Assembly (NCBI GenBank): GCA_963822295.1
Contig: CAWGHD010000002.1
Coordinates: 1,240,001 to 1,304,000 of the forward strand
Reading direction: 5' to 3'
Length of the DNA stretch: 64,000 nt
Origin: VRUE01 sp963822295
Lineage (GTDB): Bacteria > Actinomycetota > Thermoleophilia > Solirubrobacterales > 70-9
Positions 41,501-48,761 of this stretch are shown here, in pieces (the stretch's first letter is position 1; the number at the start of each line of letters is the position of its first letter). A program made the position numbers and the translations under genes. The notes beneath the pieces were generated by a model. It did not search any database, was not told where the DNA came from, and saw nothing but the letters and a program-made list of their open reading frames with translations.

Positions 41501-42970
41501 CGCCGAGCCCACAGCGAGGGCGCCGGAGTCGATCGCGCCGCGCGGGGCGCCAGGGGCGGGGGTCACGTCGACAAGGGGTGCGCGCAACGAGACCGGCCAC
41601 GGACGGGGGCGCGGCGGCGGGCTTTTCGAGGAGATCTCGACCAGGCCCTCGAGCCAGCCGCTGTCCGGGCTCGAGAAGGCGCCGCCGGCGCGGAAGTTGC
41701 TGCCGCCGCCCGGCAGCCTCCGGTAGGAGCCTTCGGCGAACCGCAGGTAGGTGCCGCGATTGGTTTCGTCGCCGCCGCCGGGATCGAGCGGGTTGGTGAC
41801 GATCCGGGTGCCGTATTCGCTGCCCGGCCAGGCGAAGCTCCGGTAGCCGATCTGCCGTGAGAGCCCGACGCCGAGCTCGCCGCCGCAGGGCCCGGTGTCG
41901 CACCAGGATCCGTCGACCGTCCCCGAGCCGATCGAGTAGTGCAGCGAGACGTCCTCCTCCACCCCGTTGTTCGTCGCCGTCAGATCGATCCAGAGGCCGT
42001 CGGCGGTAACGGTCAGCGGCTGGGCGGCACCGCCGATCGGGGCCGCTCCGGCGATCCCTTCGCCCGGGTCGTCGGCGGCCGCGAAAGGGGTGCCGCTCAG
42101 CGGCCTCTCGACCCAGAGTGGGCCTTTCGGGGTCGAGGTCCTCTGCAGGAGGACGAGCGACTGGCCCAGGCTTTCCTCGCCTTCGGCGATCGCCCAGGCG
42201 TTGCCGATCCCGGTCGCGTCGACGGCGATGATCCGCAGGCGACCCATGGAGCCTGCCGGGACCTGGATCGGCTCCCGGGTCCAGCCGGCGCCGTCCCAAT
42301 GCACGATCCCGCCGGCGACCGAGCGGCCGAGCGGGCCGAAGAGGAGTCCCGTGTGCGGGCCCTCGCCGAAGGCGGCGACGGCGACCGCGCCCTGGCCCTG
42401 TTCGTCGGCGAGGACCTCTCGGGGCAGCCCGCCTTCCGCGGGCAGAAGGACGTCGGGAGGCGGCGCTTCGAGCGCGCGCCAGGTGCCGCCGGGGTCGTGG
42501 GCGAGGACGACGACCTGCTCGCCCGAGGGCCGGTTCAGGTCGCGGCCGACCAGGACCCCGCCGCCCTCGCGGGTGATCCGCGCCGAGAGACGGTTCGGGA
42601 CGGGGCCGCGGTAGGGGTTGCCGAGCTCGTCGACCGGGGTGTCGAAGACGAGCCAGCCGATCGCGTCGGTGTGGAGGAGGAAGGCGAGCTGGGGCGCCGG
42701 TTGCGCGGGGTTCGCCGGCGCTCCGAACTCGAGCTGCCGGTTGCCGGCCCGCGCGCCCGCCACGTCGAGCGGCAGGCTGCGGTACCCCCAGGCCTCCCCG
42801 GGCTCGCCGTCGGGGGCAGCCCCCATCAGCGTCATCTCCGAGTCGGCGCTGCCGAGCAGCGGCAACGGCCCGACCGTGGAGACGCCGACCGCGCTGCTGC
42901 CCGGAGTGGCGACCGCGAGCAGGGCCGCGAGCAGGACGGCGAAGCCGGCGGCCTGGCGGCGCCGCCTCAA
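38507..42970 (-). CDS. giant secreted propeller protein with degenerate calcineurin-like domain and C-terminal anchor
   Basis: About 1487 residues. Signal helix FAVLLAALLAVATPGSSAVG, then a long beta-propeller-like region (to about 830) with repeats such as VHWDGAGW and WQWNASDELW. At about 845-1125 there is a metallophosphoesterase-like fold: AGNAECDTSCADLL, YTGNRVRTG, PALGSADV and AMGSRSLNTG occupy the places of GD, GDxx, GNHD and GHxH, so metal ligands are mostly lost. An Ig-like module (YSFTSSDPDIADFV) and a Pro-rich stretch of about 100 residues follow, then a helix YLLGLVLLAALAGASV and basic tail. A TTG at 42970 overlaps the upstream stop (TTGA). Confidence 0.82.
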   Translation of the reverse strand: MRRRRQAAGFAVLLAALLAVATPGSSAVGVSTVGPLPLLGSADSEMTLMGAAPDGEPGEAWGYRSLPLDVAGARAGNRQLEFGAPANPAQPAPQLAFLLHTDAIGWLVFDTPVDELGNPYRGPVPNRLSARITREGGGVLVGRDLNRPSGEQVVVLAHDPGGTWRALEAPPPDVLLPAEGGLPREVLADEQGQGAVAVAAFGEGPHTGLLFGPLGRSVAGGIVHWDGAGWTREPIQVPAGSMGRLRIIAVDATGIGNAWAIAEGEESLGQSLVLLQRTSTPKGPLWVERPLSGTPFAAADDPGEGIAGAAPIGGAAQPLTVTADGLWIDLTATNNGVEEDVSLHYSIGSGTVDGSWCDTGPCGGELGVGLSRQIGYRSFAWPGSEYGTRIVTNPLDPGGGDETNRGTYLRFAEGSYRRLPGGGSNFRAGGAFSSPDSGWLEGLVEISSKSPPPRPRPWPVSLRAPLVDVTPAPGAPRGAIDSGALAVGSAGGVARYVPGRGWKREFLLSSSGSVNRANLRAVAWPEPSRAHAVGDVGAMWQWNASDELWVQDPGIPIGFEGNLMDIAFDPADPSRGYAVGKGGALLSYGKSWDQEALPPGFEGANLTSIAFAGSQAIVAAGGDLLVNEGGSWHVDVSAQALLDAVRVGNPQLFAVAGLPDGGAVAAGRDIVIERDGQGSPWEFSKQPLPGSTAIAAAAIRAGSEVRAVLSIVPRLGYPPADDIPEPDPTVPPPILPPFNLPGDGYLVRETALGWEDAERTAFVSPSEDRPLKSDPVLALLLDEAGRGWAVGGWSGDADSAGRGSSARNGIGRSIRETVRTATIFRYGDESASAPSSTGVRPVPMAAGPVRLAVAGNAECDTSCADLLPQSIGPDRTLAAALDSVRAMLGGSGPRALLYTGNRVRTGLDGPNAERYAEILGSRPGLPVFPALGSADVSSPVGAAAFRSAFAGFPAPFGSGPALAGISTAGIPGAIPVSEARTHYAFDSEGSGGTVRVIVIDNSLGSLAASDPHQNPKEPQLPWLEAVLADARARGVPAIAMGSRSLNTGFSPKLNVASDGDQVARALVDGGASAYFFDRPEENRAMRIPAGAGRTIPSFGTGTLGYRSPISGAVGLEVADSLFGDSGILLAEIDAANRDPATNVAPVGVRLIPLIEDLSLEATDGTLLRRSRPALFRGLGRRPRGGDRWGRASAGTGNPDPSGASPYVSFPPDQCLVAGCAARIAPEYSFTSSDPDIADFVRQDPASSNLRKPHLDANDKVVTDNASGLLCTFNAGSTTVTISSGGFSYSEEVRVLGGSVQRPCGTRPLRPDRFKRAAVVAPPPAPPPPPASPPSSPPVEFSPPPPPPVAPPPPPAAAPSPPPPPPSPPPPAAPPFLTPASLGISQVPAIVPPPPPPIVRPLPPGGAPARTYQVEEKREEEAAIEESKAFSRHHPAETGLTVPPYLLGLVLLAALAGASVRGGPGASRRTQPVPAPALATDRTRRSRR

Positions 42971-44595
42971 CGCCTCCCCACCTCTCTGATCCTGAACTTG
43001 AGACCGGTCGGGTAGGTCTCGCGGCTGAGCGCCAGGGTCAGCGTCCGCCTCCCCGGTCGCAGCAGGCGGTCGGGGGTGCGGGCGACCGTTTTCCTGCCCC
43101 GCTTGGCGAGGAGCTGCACGCGGGCCCGCCGGGTGAGCGTGAAGCTGACGCTCAGGCGCATGCCCTGCAGACGGGAGCGGACCCTGCGCAGCAGCGGCGG
43201 CAGCCGCCTGACCTTCGCCTTTTTCGCCGCTTCGGGGGTGAGCGGCAGCTCCGGCGGCGCGAACAGCTGCGAGTCGTCGGCAGGGAGCCGGTCGGGGACG
43301 AACTGCTCCGCCGACTCGTTCGGGCGGAACTCGATCGTCCCCTGGAAGGCCGGCTCGGTGTCGCGTTCGAGCAGGGCGCCGTCCGTGTAGTGGAAGAGCC
43401 AGCCCCCCCAGGTCGCCATCCAGCACTCGGTCGGCTCGGGGCAGGCGACACGGGCGGCCGAGCCGCGGCCGCTGCCCGCCGCCGGCAGCCGGGTCAGGGT
43501 CGCGGTCCCGTCGGCCTCGATCCGCGCCACCGTCGCCTTGCTGTTGGCGCTGCGACGCTCGTCGAAGGGAACGACCGTGGCGAACGCTTCCTCGGCGCCG
43601 GGGATCGCGGCCACGTCGACGAAGCGGTCGGTCGGCCCGAAGGCTTTCGGGTCGAGCGGCAGCTCGACGAAGGCGCTGCCGACGAGCCGCAGGGCGATCG
43701 GCGGCCGGGGCACCGAGCCCGATGCCGGCGCCGAGGAGCCCGAGGCCGCCCCTCCGCCCACCGCCCAGAGGTCGCCTTCAGCCTCGTCGAGGGCGAGCAG
43801 CTCGGTGCCGTCGGGGGGCACCCCGCCCAGCGGGGCCGGCTCGAACGGGTCGTTGACGAAGGTTTCGCCGTCGAAGGCGTGGATCAGCCGGGGGACGGGC
43901 TCGGGTTCGGCCAGGTGCACCGGCTCCGTCCGGTTCTCCGGCGAGCCCCCGACGAGCGTCGTCTCGAACAGCTCACCGGCGCGGAACAGCATGTCCGTCA
44001 CCCCTCGCCCCTGCGGCCCGTAGAAGGTCTGCAGATCGGCGCCGTCCCAGTGCAGGTGGAAGGCGCCGATCCGTTCCCCGAGCGTGTCCTGGGCGCCGAT
44101 GCCCCCGAACCAGCAGTCGTTCGGCCCGTTGCAGGCGGCCGACATCATCTGCTGGAACGGGTCGGCGGCGTCGACGCGGGTGCTCCAGGACCCGACGACC
44201 TGGCCGTCCTTGAAGCGGCAGAGCGCCAGCCCCGAGCCGGCGCGTGGCAGGCTCGGCACGCTGACGACCCAGAACTCGGTTGGGCCCGCCCAGGCGATCC
44301 GCGCCGTGTCGCCGGGCCCGCCGCAGACGGTTGCGAGCTGATGCCAGCTCTCGCCGTCCCAGCTGAAGATCCCGCGCCGGATCGTGTCGTTGCCGCTGAC
44401 CGTGAGCAGGCCCCTGTTGACCGACCAGAAGGAGAGGTCGCCCGGCGCGCCGAGCGGCACCTTGAAGGGCACGCCCTGGGGCGGCGGGGGCTGCTCGAGG
44501 CGCCAGATCGGTTCGGCGCCCGCCCCGACGGGGAAGGCGGCGGTGATCGCGAGGACGGCGAGGGCCGCGCGCGCTGCTGTCCGCCCCCTACTCAC
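42967..44595 (-). CDS. secreted beta-propeller-like protein
   Basis: A 542-residue exported protein. Signal peptide AALAVLAITAAFPVGAGAE; then repeats built around FSWDGESWHQLATV, FHLHWDGADLQTFYG and CPEPTECWMATWGG, typical of propeller blades with Trp and paired Cys. A C-terminal basic beta module (MRLSVSFTLTRRARVQLLAK) resembles the tails in sibling proteins here. Function unknown; surface binding or sensing is possible. Overlaps ftsH by 8 bases at its start and the giant gene by 4 at its end. Confidence 0.75.
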   Translation of the reverse strand: MSRGRTAARAALAVLAITAAFPVGAGAEPIWRLEQPPPPQGVPFKVPLGAPGDLSFWSVNRGLLTVSGNDTIRRGIFSWDGESWHQLATVCGGPGDTARIAWAGPTEFWVVSVPSLPRAGSGLALCRFKDGQVVGSWSTRVDAADPFQQMMSAACNGPNDCWFGGIGAQDTLGERIGAFHLHWDGADLQTFYGPQGRGVTDMLFRAGELFETTLVGGSPENRTEPVHLAEPEPVPRLIHAFDGETFVNDPFEPAPLGGVPPDGTELLALDEAEGDLWAVGGGAASGSSAPASGSVPRPPIALRLVGSAFVELPLDPKAFGPTDRFVDVAAIPGAEEAFATVVPFDERRSANSKATVARIEADGTATLTRLPAAGSGRGSAARVACPEPTECWMATWGGWLFHYTDGALLERDTEPAFQGTIEFRPNESAEQFVPDRLPADDSQLFAPPELPLTPEAAKKAKVRRLPPLLRRVRSRLQGMRLSVSFTLTRRARVQLLAKRGRKTVARTPDRLLRPGRRTLTLALSRETYPTGLKFRIREVGRR

Positions 44596-46624
44596 CTTCC
44601 CTCGACTGCGCCTCTTGCTCGGTCGTCGGCGAGTCGTGCATGTCGGTGCTGCCGAGATCGAGCAGCGTCGGGCGGACCCCCGCCAGGAGGGCCTCGAGCG
44701 CGACGCCGGAGAGCGTCTCGTGCTCGATCAGCGAGTTGGCGATCTCGTAGACCGCGTTCCAGTTGACGCCGAGGATGCCCTCGGCGTGCTCGACCGAGTC
44801 GCCGACGATCCGCTCGACCTCGCGGTCGATCAGGTCCAGGGTCGAGGGCCCGACCTGGCCCAGCTCCTGCAGCGAGGCGCCGAGGAAGACCTCGCCGGCC
44901 TTCTCGCCGATCGTCACCGGGCCCAGCTCGTCCGACATCCCGTAGGAGGTGACCATCTGGCGGGCGAGCCCGGTGGCGGCGTGGAGGTCGTCGTGGACTC
45001 CGGTCGAGACGACGCCGAACTCGAGCTTCTCGGCCGTGAACCCGGCGACGATCGCGATCAGGTGGCGGCGCAGGTCGGGTTCCTGCATTACCACGGCGTC
45101 TTTGTCGGTGAGCATGCTCGCCGCCGTGCCGAGCTGGCGGCCGCGGGCGACGATCGAGAGCTTCTGGGCGGAAACCTTCTGGCCGATCGAGGTGGTGACC
45201 ACCGCATGGGCGGCCTCGTGGATCGCGATCACCCATTGCTCGTCGGGGGTCAGCGCGTGGCTCTTGCGAGCGGGCCCGGAGACGACCCGGTCGATCGCCT
45301 CCTCGAGCGTCGCCTGGTCCATCTCGACCCGGCCTTCTCGGACGGTCAGGAGGGCCGCCTCGTTGATCACGTTGGCGAGCTCGGCGCCGCTGAAGCCGGA
45401 GGTCAGCTTCGCGATCTGGTCGAGCGAGGTGTCGGGCGCCAGCGGGCGGTTGCCGCAGTGCAGCCCGAGGATTTCGAGCCGTCCGTGGACGTCGGGCACG
45501 TCGACCGTGACCTGGCGGTCGAATCGCCCCGGACGGAGCAGCGCCGGGTCGAGGACGTCGGGCCGGTTGGTGGCGGCGAGGACGACGAGGCCGGCGTCGC
45601 CGCCGAAGCCGTCCATCTCGACCAGCAGCGCGTTCAGCGTCTGCTCGCGCTCGTCGTTGCCCTGGCCGACTCCGGCGCCGCGCTTGCGCCCGGCGGCGTC
45701 GAGCTCGTCGATGAAGATCAGCGCCGGGGCCATCTTGCGCGCCTGTTTGAAGAGGTCGCGGACGCGGGCGGCGCCGACCCCGACCAGGGACTCGACGAAG
45801 TCCGACCCGGAGAGCGAGAAGAAGGCGGCGTCGGCCTCGCCGGCGGTCGCCTTCGCGAGCAGGGTCTTCCCGGTTCCCGGCGGGCCGACGAGGAGGACGC
45901 CCTTCGGTGCTCGTGCCCCGACCGTCGCGTATTTGCCCGGATCGGCCAGGTAGTCGCGGATCTCGCGCAGCTCGGCCACCGCTTCGCCGGCGCCGGCGAC
46001 GTTCTCGAACGTCGTCCGCCCGGGAGCGTCGTCGCCGCGCTTACGGCCCTTGCCGGTGAACTTGGAGAAGCCGGCGAAGGCGCCCGCGCCGCCGTCCTGT
46101 CCGATTCTGGTGAAGAGCACGAAGAGGCAGACGAGGAGCAGGATCGGAATCAAGAACTGGACGACGATCTGCTTCGCCGGCTTGTCCCACTGCTGATCGA
46201 CTTCGACGATCGCGCCCCCCTCGGCCAGCCCCCTCACCATCTGCGAGGTCTGCGCGTCGGACTCCGGGTAGGCGGCGTAGAGCGTGTCCCCGTCCTTGGT
46301 GCGCAGCAGGACCCGCGCGTCCTGGTCGAGCAGCGTCGCCTCGGAGATCAGTTTCTCCTGCGAGAGCCTCGAGACTTCGCTGAGCGGGATGCGCTCACCG
46401 CTCGTGCTCGGCTGGATCTGGCCGAGCAGGCTGAAGAAGAGGAAGGTGAGGATCAGCGAGGCGAGGATCAGCGCCGTGTTCATCGGGTCCTTGAGGAACC
46501 ATCTCCCGATCGCGGCGAGGCGCTCGCCGACGGAGCCGGCGACCTCGCGGGCGCTGACCTGCGGCGTGCGCACCGGTATCGGCCCGATCCTTCGTCCTGA
46601 CTGCCTTCCCTCCTGTTTCGTCAT
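44588..46624 (-). CDS. ftsH: ATP-dependent zinc metalloprotease FtsH
   Basis: Membrane AAA+ protease of about 678 residues. Two membrane helices (TALILASLILTFLFFSLLG; VVQFLIPILLLVCLFVLF) flank the outer domain. AAA motifs are GPPGTGKTLLAKA, ALIFIDELDAAGR and the second region ATNRPDVLDPALLRPGRFD. The zinc site is HEAAH (normally HEAGH) and the third ligand lies in STGVHDDLHAATGLA. An ATG at 46624 or a TTG at 46651 can start it. It leads into the secreted protein genes, an unusual setting, so it may be an extra FtsH dedicated to those products. Confidence 0.95.
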   Translation of the reverse strand: MTKQEGRQSGRRIGPIPVRTPQVSAREVAGSVGERLAAIGRWFLKDPMNTALILASLILTFLFFSLLGQIQPSTSGERIPLSEVSRLSQEKLISEATLLDQDARVLLRTKDGDTLYAAYPESDAQTSQMVRGLAEGGAIVEVDQQWDKPAKQIVVQFLIPILLLVCLFVLFTRIGQDGGAGAFAGFSKFTGKGRKRGDDAPGRTTFENVAGAGEAVAELREIRDYLADPGKYATVGARAPKGVLLVGPPGTGKTLLAKATAGEADAAFFSLSGSDFVESLVGVGAARVRDLFKQARKMAPALIFIDELDAAGRKRGAGVGQGNDEREQTLNALLVEMDGFGGDAGLVVLAATNRPDVLDPALLRPGRFDRQVTVDVPDVHGRLEILGLHCGNRPLAPDTSLDQIAKLTSGFSGAELANVINEAALLTVREGRVEMDQATLEEAIDRVVSGPARKSHALTPDEQWVIAIHEAAHAVVTTSIGQKVSAQKLSIVARGRQLGTAASMLTDKDAVVMQEPDLRRHLIAIVAGFTAEKLEFGVVSTGVHDDLHAATGLARQMVTSYGMSDELGPVTIGEKAGEVFLGASLQELGQVGPSTLDLIDREVERIVGDSVEHAEGILGVNWNAVYEIANSLIEHETLSGVALEALLAGVRPTLLDLGSTDMHDSPTTEQEAQSREGE

Positions 46625-46665
46625 CTGCCCCTCTGTCCGTTTCTGCAACACCCCCCTTCACCGCG

Positions 46666-46699
46666 ACGACGCCCGGGCTCATCGGAGCCCGGGCGTCGT
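46666..46699 (-). terminator. strong hairpin after the third PstS-like gene
   Basis: A perfect 15-pair stem ACGACGCCCGGGCTC/GAGCCCGGGCGTCGT with a 4-base loop. It begins 30 bases past the stop at 46730 and lies just before ftsH. No T run follows on the minus strand. Confidence 0.75.
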
Positions 46700-46729
46700 T
46701 TGCGGCTGGAACGTGTGCGGTTTCTTGGC

Positions 46730-48610
46730 TTACCCTTTCGGTTTTTTGGCGAGCCTCAGCGTCACCGTGTCGGTGTCGGCGTTGGCGTCGCCGCCGGTCG
46801 GCGTGAAGGTGAGCGCGAGGCTCACTTTCAAGCTGCCTTTTTTCCTGAGCTGCTGTTTCGCGGCGGCGCTCGGGGTCAGTTTCAGGTCGAACGAACCGGC
46901 CTGGCTCGCGTTGAGCACCAGGCGCCCGACTTTGACCTGTTTTTTCCCGACCCTGGCCGTCGCCACCAGTACGAGCTGCCCCGCCCCCGGCAATTTGACC
47001 GAGATGGTCGCGCCGCCGGTTTTGGACGAGATCCTCTTGCGCAGGAGCGAGAAGACGTTGCTCGGTTTCTGCGGTGTGGTTTTGCCGTTGTCGACGGGAG
47101 GGTCTTTTTTGACTTCTTCTTCTTTGCCCCCCGGTTCGCCGGTGCCGCCTTTCCAGCCGATCCCTTCGATGCCGGTTTTGGCGATCGCCAGGATGTCGGT
47201 CGGAAGCGGCGCGTAATCGGCCGGCGTCAGGCCGTTCTGCGTCGAGGTGGTGATGATGTTCAGCCAGTAGTCCTTGACCGTTTTCGCCTTCGCCTCCTCG
47301 GCCGGCGAGTCACCCCAGGCGGCGGAGTTGTCCTGGAAGACGAGCCCGTAGGTCATCGTGCAGATGCCGAACCCGTCCAGCGAGTTGACGCCGGTGACCG
47401 GAGACCAGTTCCCGTAGGTATTGGCCGGCACGCCTTTGAATTCCGTCGTTTTGCAGTTGGCGCCCTTGGCACCGTCGATCCGGAACCCGTTCGGGTTCGC
47501 CGTCGGCTCCGTGAACTGCTCCGATCCGTTCGGGACCTGGGTCCAGTACGGGGTCGTCGGCGCCACCGCCAGCGCCGGATTGACCGCCAGCGTCGGGCTG
47601 TTGGTGCGGGCGGTCGAGATGTCCGAGTACCCGATCGAGCCGTCGACTTCGACCAGTTTCGCCACCAGGGGCCCATTGCCGCTGGCGCAGCCGCTGGTCA
47701 GGTGGTCGGTGGCATCCGCCTGTTTGCCCGGAGCGCTGGTGCCGCCGCACTGGCCTGCACTGCCGTATTCCGCGCCCGGCCATTTGCGGGTCAGGGCAGT
47801 GGTGTCTTCGGTCGCGTATTTGTCGGTCCAGCCGCGGGCCGGGGCGATCGTCCGCAGGTAGTCCTTGAACGCGTACGAAGTGCCCGACTCGTCCTGGCGG
47901 ACGACGCGGATCACCGGTTTTTTGCAGTCGTCGTCGGTCGCCAGTTCCGGGAAGAGCTGATGCCAGTCCACCATCGGCGCGTCGGCTTCGCCCTGCGCCC
48001 AGGCTTTCTCGAACTTTGCCTTCGAGAAGCGGATCCGGAGCAGCGCTTTCTTCGTCGCGTCCCCGGCGATTTCTGCCGCCGAGACGGTCCTGAATTCGTC
48101 GCCGAGCAGTTCGGGGTCGCAGTTCTGGGGAAGGTTGACCAGCGGCGCGACCGCGCCGACGGCAGCCGGGACGACCTGGATTTTCCCGTTGTCGTTCGGG
48201 TTCGAGTCTTCGCCCGGGGCTTTGCTGCCCGTCCCTTTGTTCATCTGTTCGATTTCGGTGCTGCTGGGCGGGTCGTCCGTCATCCCGAATCGGGGGGTGT
48301 CGGTGCGGGTCTTCATTGAGTTCCTGCCGCCGCCGCTGCCTGCGGCGTCGTAGGCGACGTCGATCACCCCCGCTCCGGGGGTCCCGGCGCAGTAGAAGTT
48401 CTTGAAGGTCCCGTTGAACCAGGTGTGGGCATCGCGAGCGAATGACGCACCGCGACCGAGAGTGTCGGCGCCCGCGCATTTGCTCGTGGTGAAATCGGCG
48501 TTCGCCCCGGGAACCGGGCCGGCCGCCGCCAGCGCCGCCAGAAGCAGGGCGACAGCCCCTGCCAGGACAGCGCTCATGCCCCACCGCGGGGCGCTGAGAG
48601 TGCGACTCAT
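46730..48610 (-). CDS. PstS-like substrate-binding protein with C-terminal beta domain
   Basis: About 626 residues. Signal peptide SAVLAGAVALLLAALAAAG, then a PBP-like domain with the order of PstS motifs: DTLGRGASFARDAHTWFNG, VAYDAAGSGGGRNSM, RFGMTDDPPSS, PAAVGAVAPLVNLP and VIRVVRQDESGTSYAFKDY, the second phosphate-loop style. It is twice the usual PstS length, with insertions and a C-terminal beta module (KTGGATISVKLPGAGQLVLVA) like those of neighbouring secreted proteins. A good ribosome site (AAAGGA) supports the ATG at 48610. It is preceded by a five-unit phased array. A specialised phosphate or phosphorylated-ligand receptor is likely. Confidence 0.8.
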   Translation of the reverse strand: MSRTLSAPRWGMSAVLAGAVALLLAALAAAGPVPGANADFTTSKCAGADTLGRGASFARDAHTWFNGTFKNFYCAGTPGAGVIDVAYDAAGSGGGRNSMKTRTDTPRFGMTDDPPSSTEIEQMNKGTGSKAPGEDSNPNDNGKIQVVPAAVGAVAPLVNLPQNCDPELLGDEFRTVSAAEIAGDATKKALLRIRFSKAKFEKAWAQGEADAPMVDWHQLFPELATDDDCKKPVIRVVRQDESGTSYAFKDYLRTIAPARGWTDKYATEDTTALTRKWPGAEYGSAGQCGGTSAPGKQADATDHLTSGCASGNGPLVAKLVEVDGSIGYSDISTARTNSPTLAVNPALAVAPTTPYWTQVPNGSEQFTEPTANPNGFRIDGAKGANCKTTEFKGVPANTYGNWSPVTGVNSLDGFGICTMTYGLVFQDNSAAWGDSPAEEAKAKTVKDYWLNIITTSTQNGLTPADYAPLPTDILAIAKTGIEGIGWKGGTGEPGGKEEEVKKDPPVDNGKTTPQKPSNVFSLLRKRISSKTGGATISVKLPGAGQLVLVATARVGKKQVKVGRLVLNASQAGSFDLKLTPSAAAKQQLRKKGSLKVSLALTFTPTGGDANADTDTVTLRLAKKPKG

Positions 48611-48705
48611 GAGAGTTATTCCTTTCATCGACTTGACTGTCGGGCGCCACACTTGTGGCCGGAATATGGCTCTGTCAAGCCGCTTCACAGGACTTCTACG
48701 TTTGC

Positions 48706-48760
48706 GTTACATGGGGTTATCAACGGCGTCTCCAAATCGTCACCAAACGGTGACCGGGCC
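48706..48760 (-). promoter_or_regulatory. PHO-box-like array before the third PstS-like gene
   Basis: Units begin at 48706, 48716, 48728, 48739 and 48750: GTTACA, GTTATC, GTCTCC, GTCACC, GTGACC. Spacings are 10, 12, 11 and 11, mean 11. The last two form part of the dyad GTCACC-AAAC-GGTGAC. About 96 bases upstream of the ATG. Confidence 0.5.
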
Positions 48761-48761
48761 T

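Noticed and set aside
38672..41860. 1062-residue plus-strand frame opposite the giant secreted protein
   Set aside because: Its translation is Arg/Gly/Ala-rich without domains, while the minus-strand frame has a signal peptide and recognisable modules.
48671..48690. CTGTCAAGCCGCTTCACAG near the third PstS-like gene as an E. coli type Pho box
   Set aside because: Spacing is 10 and only one half fits; the array at 48706-48760 fits better.
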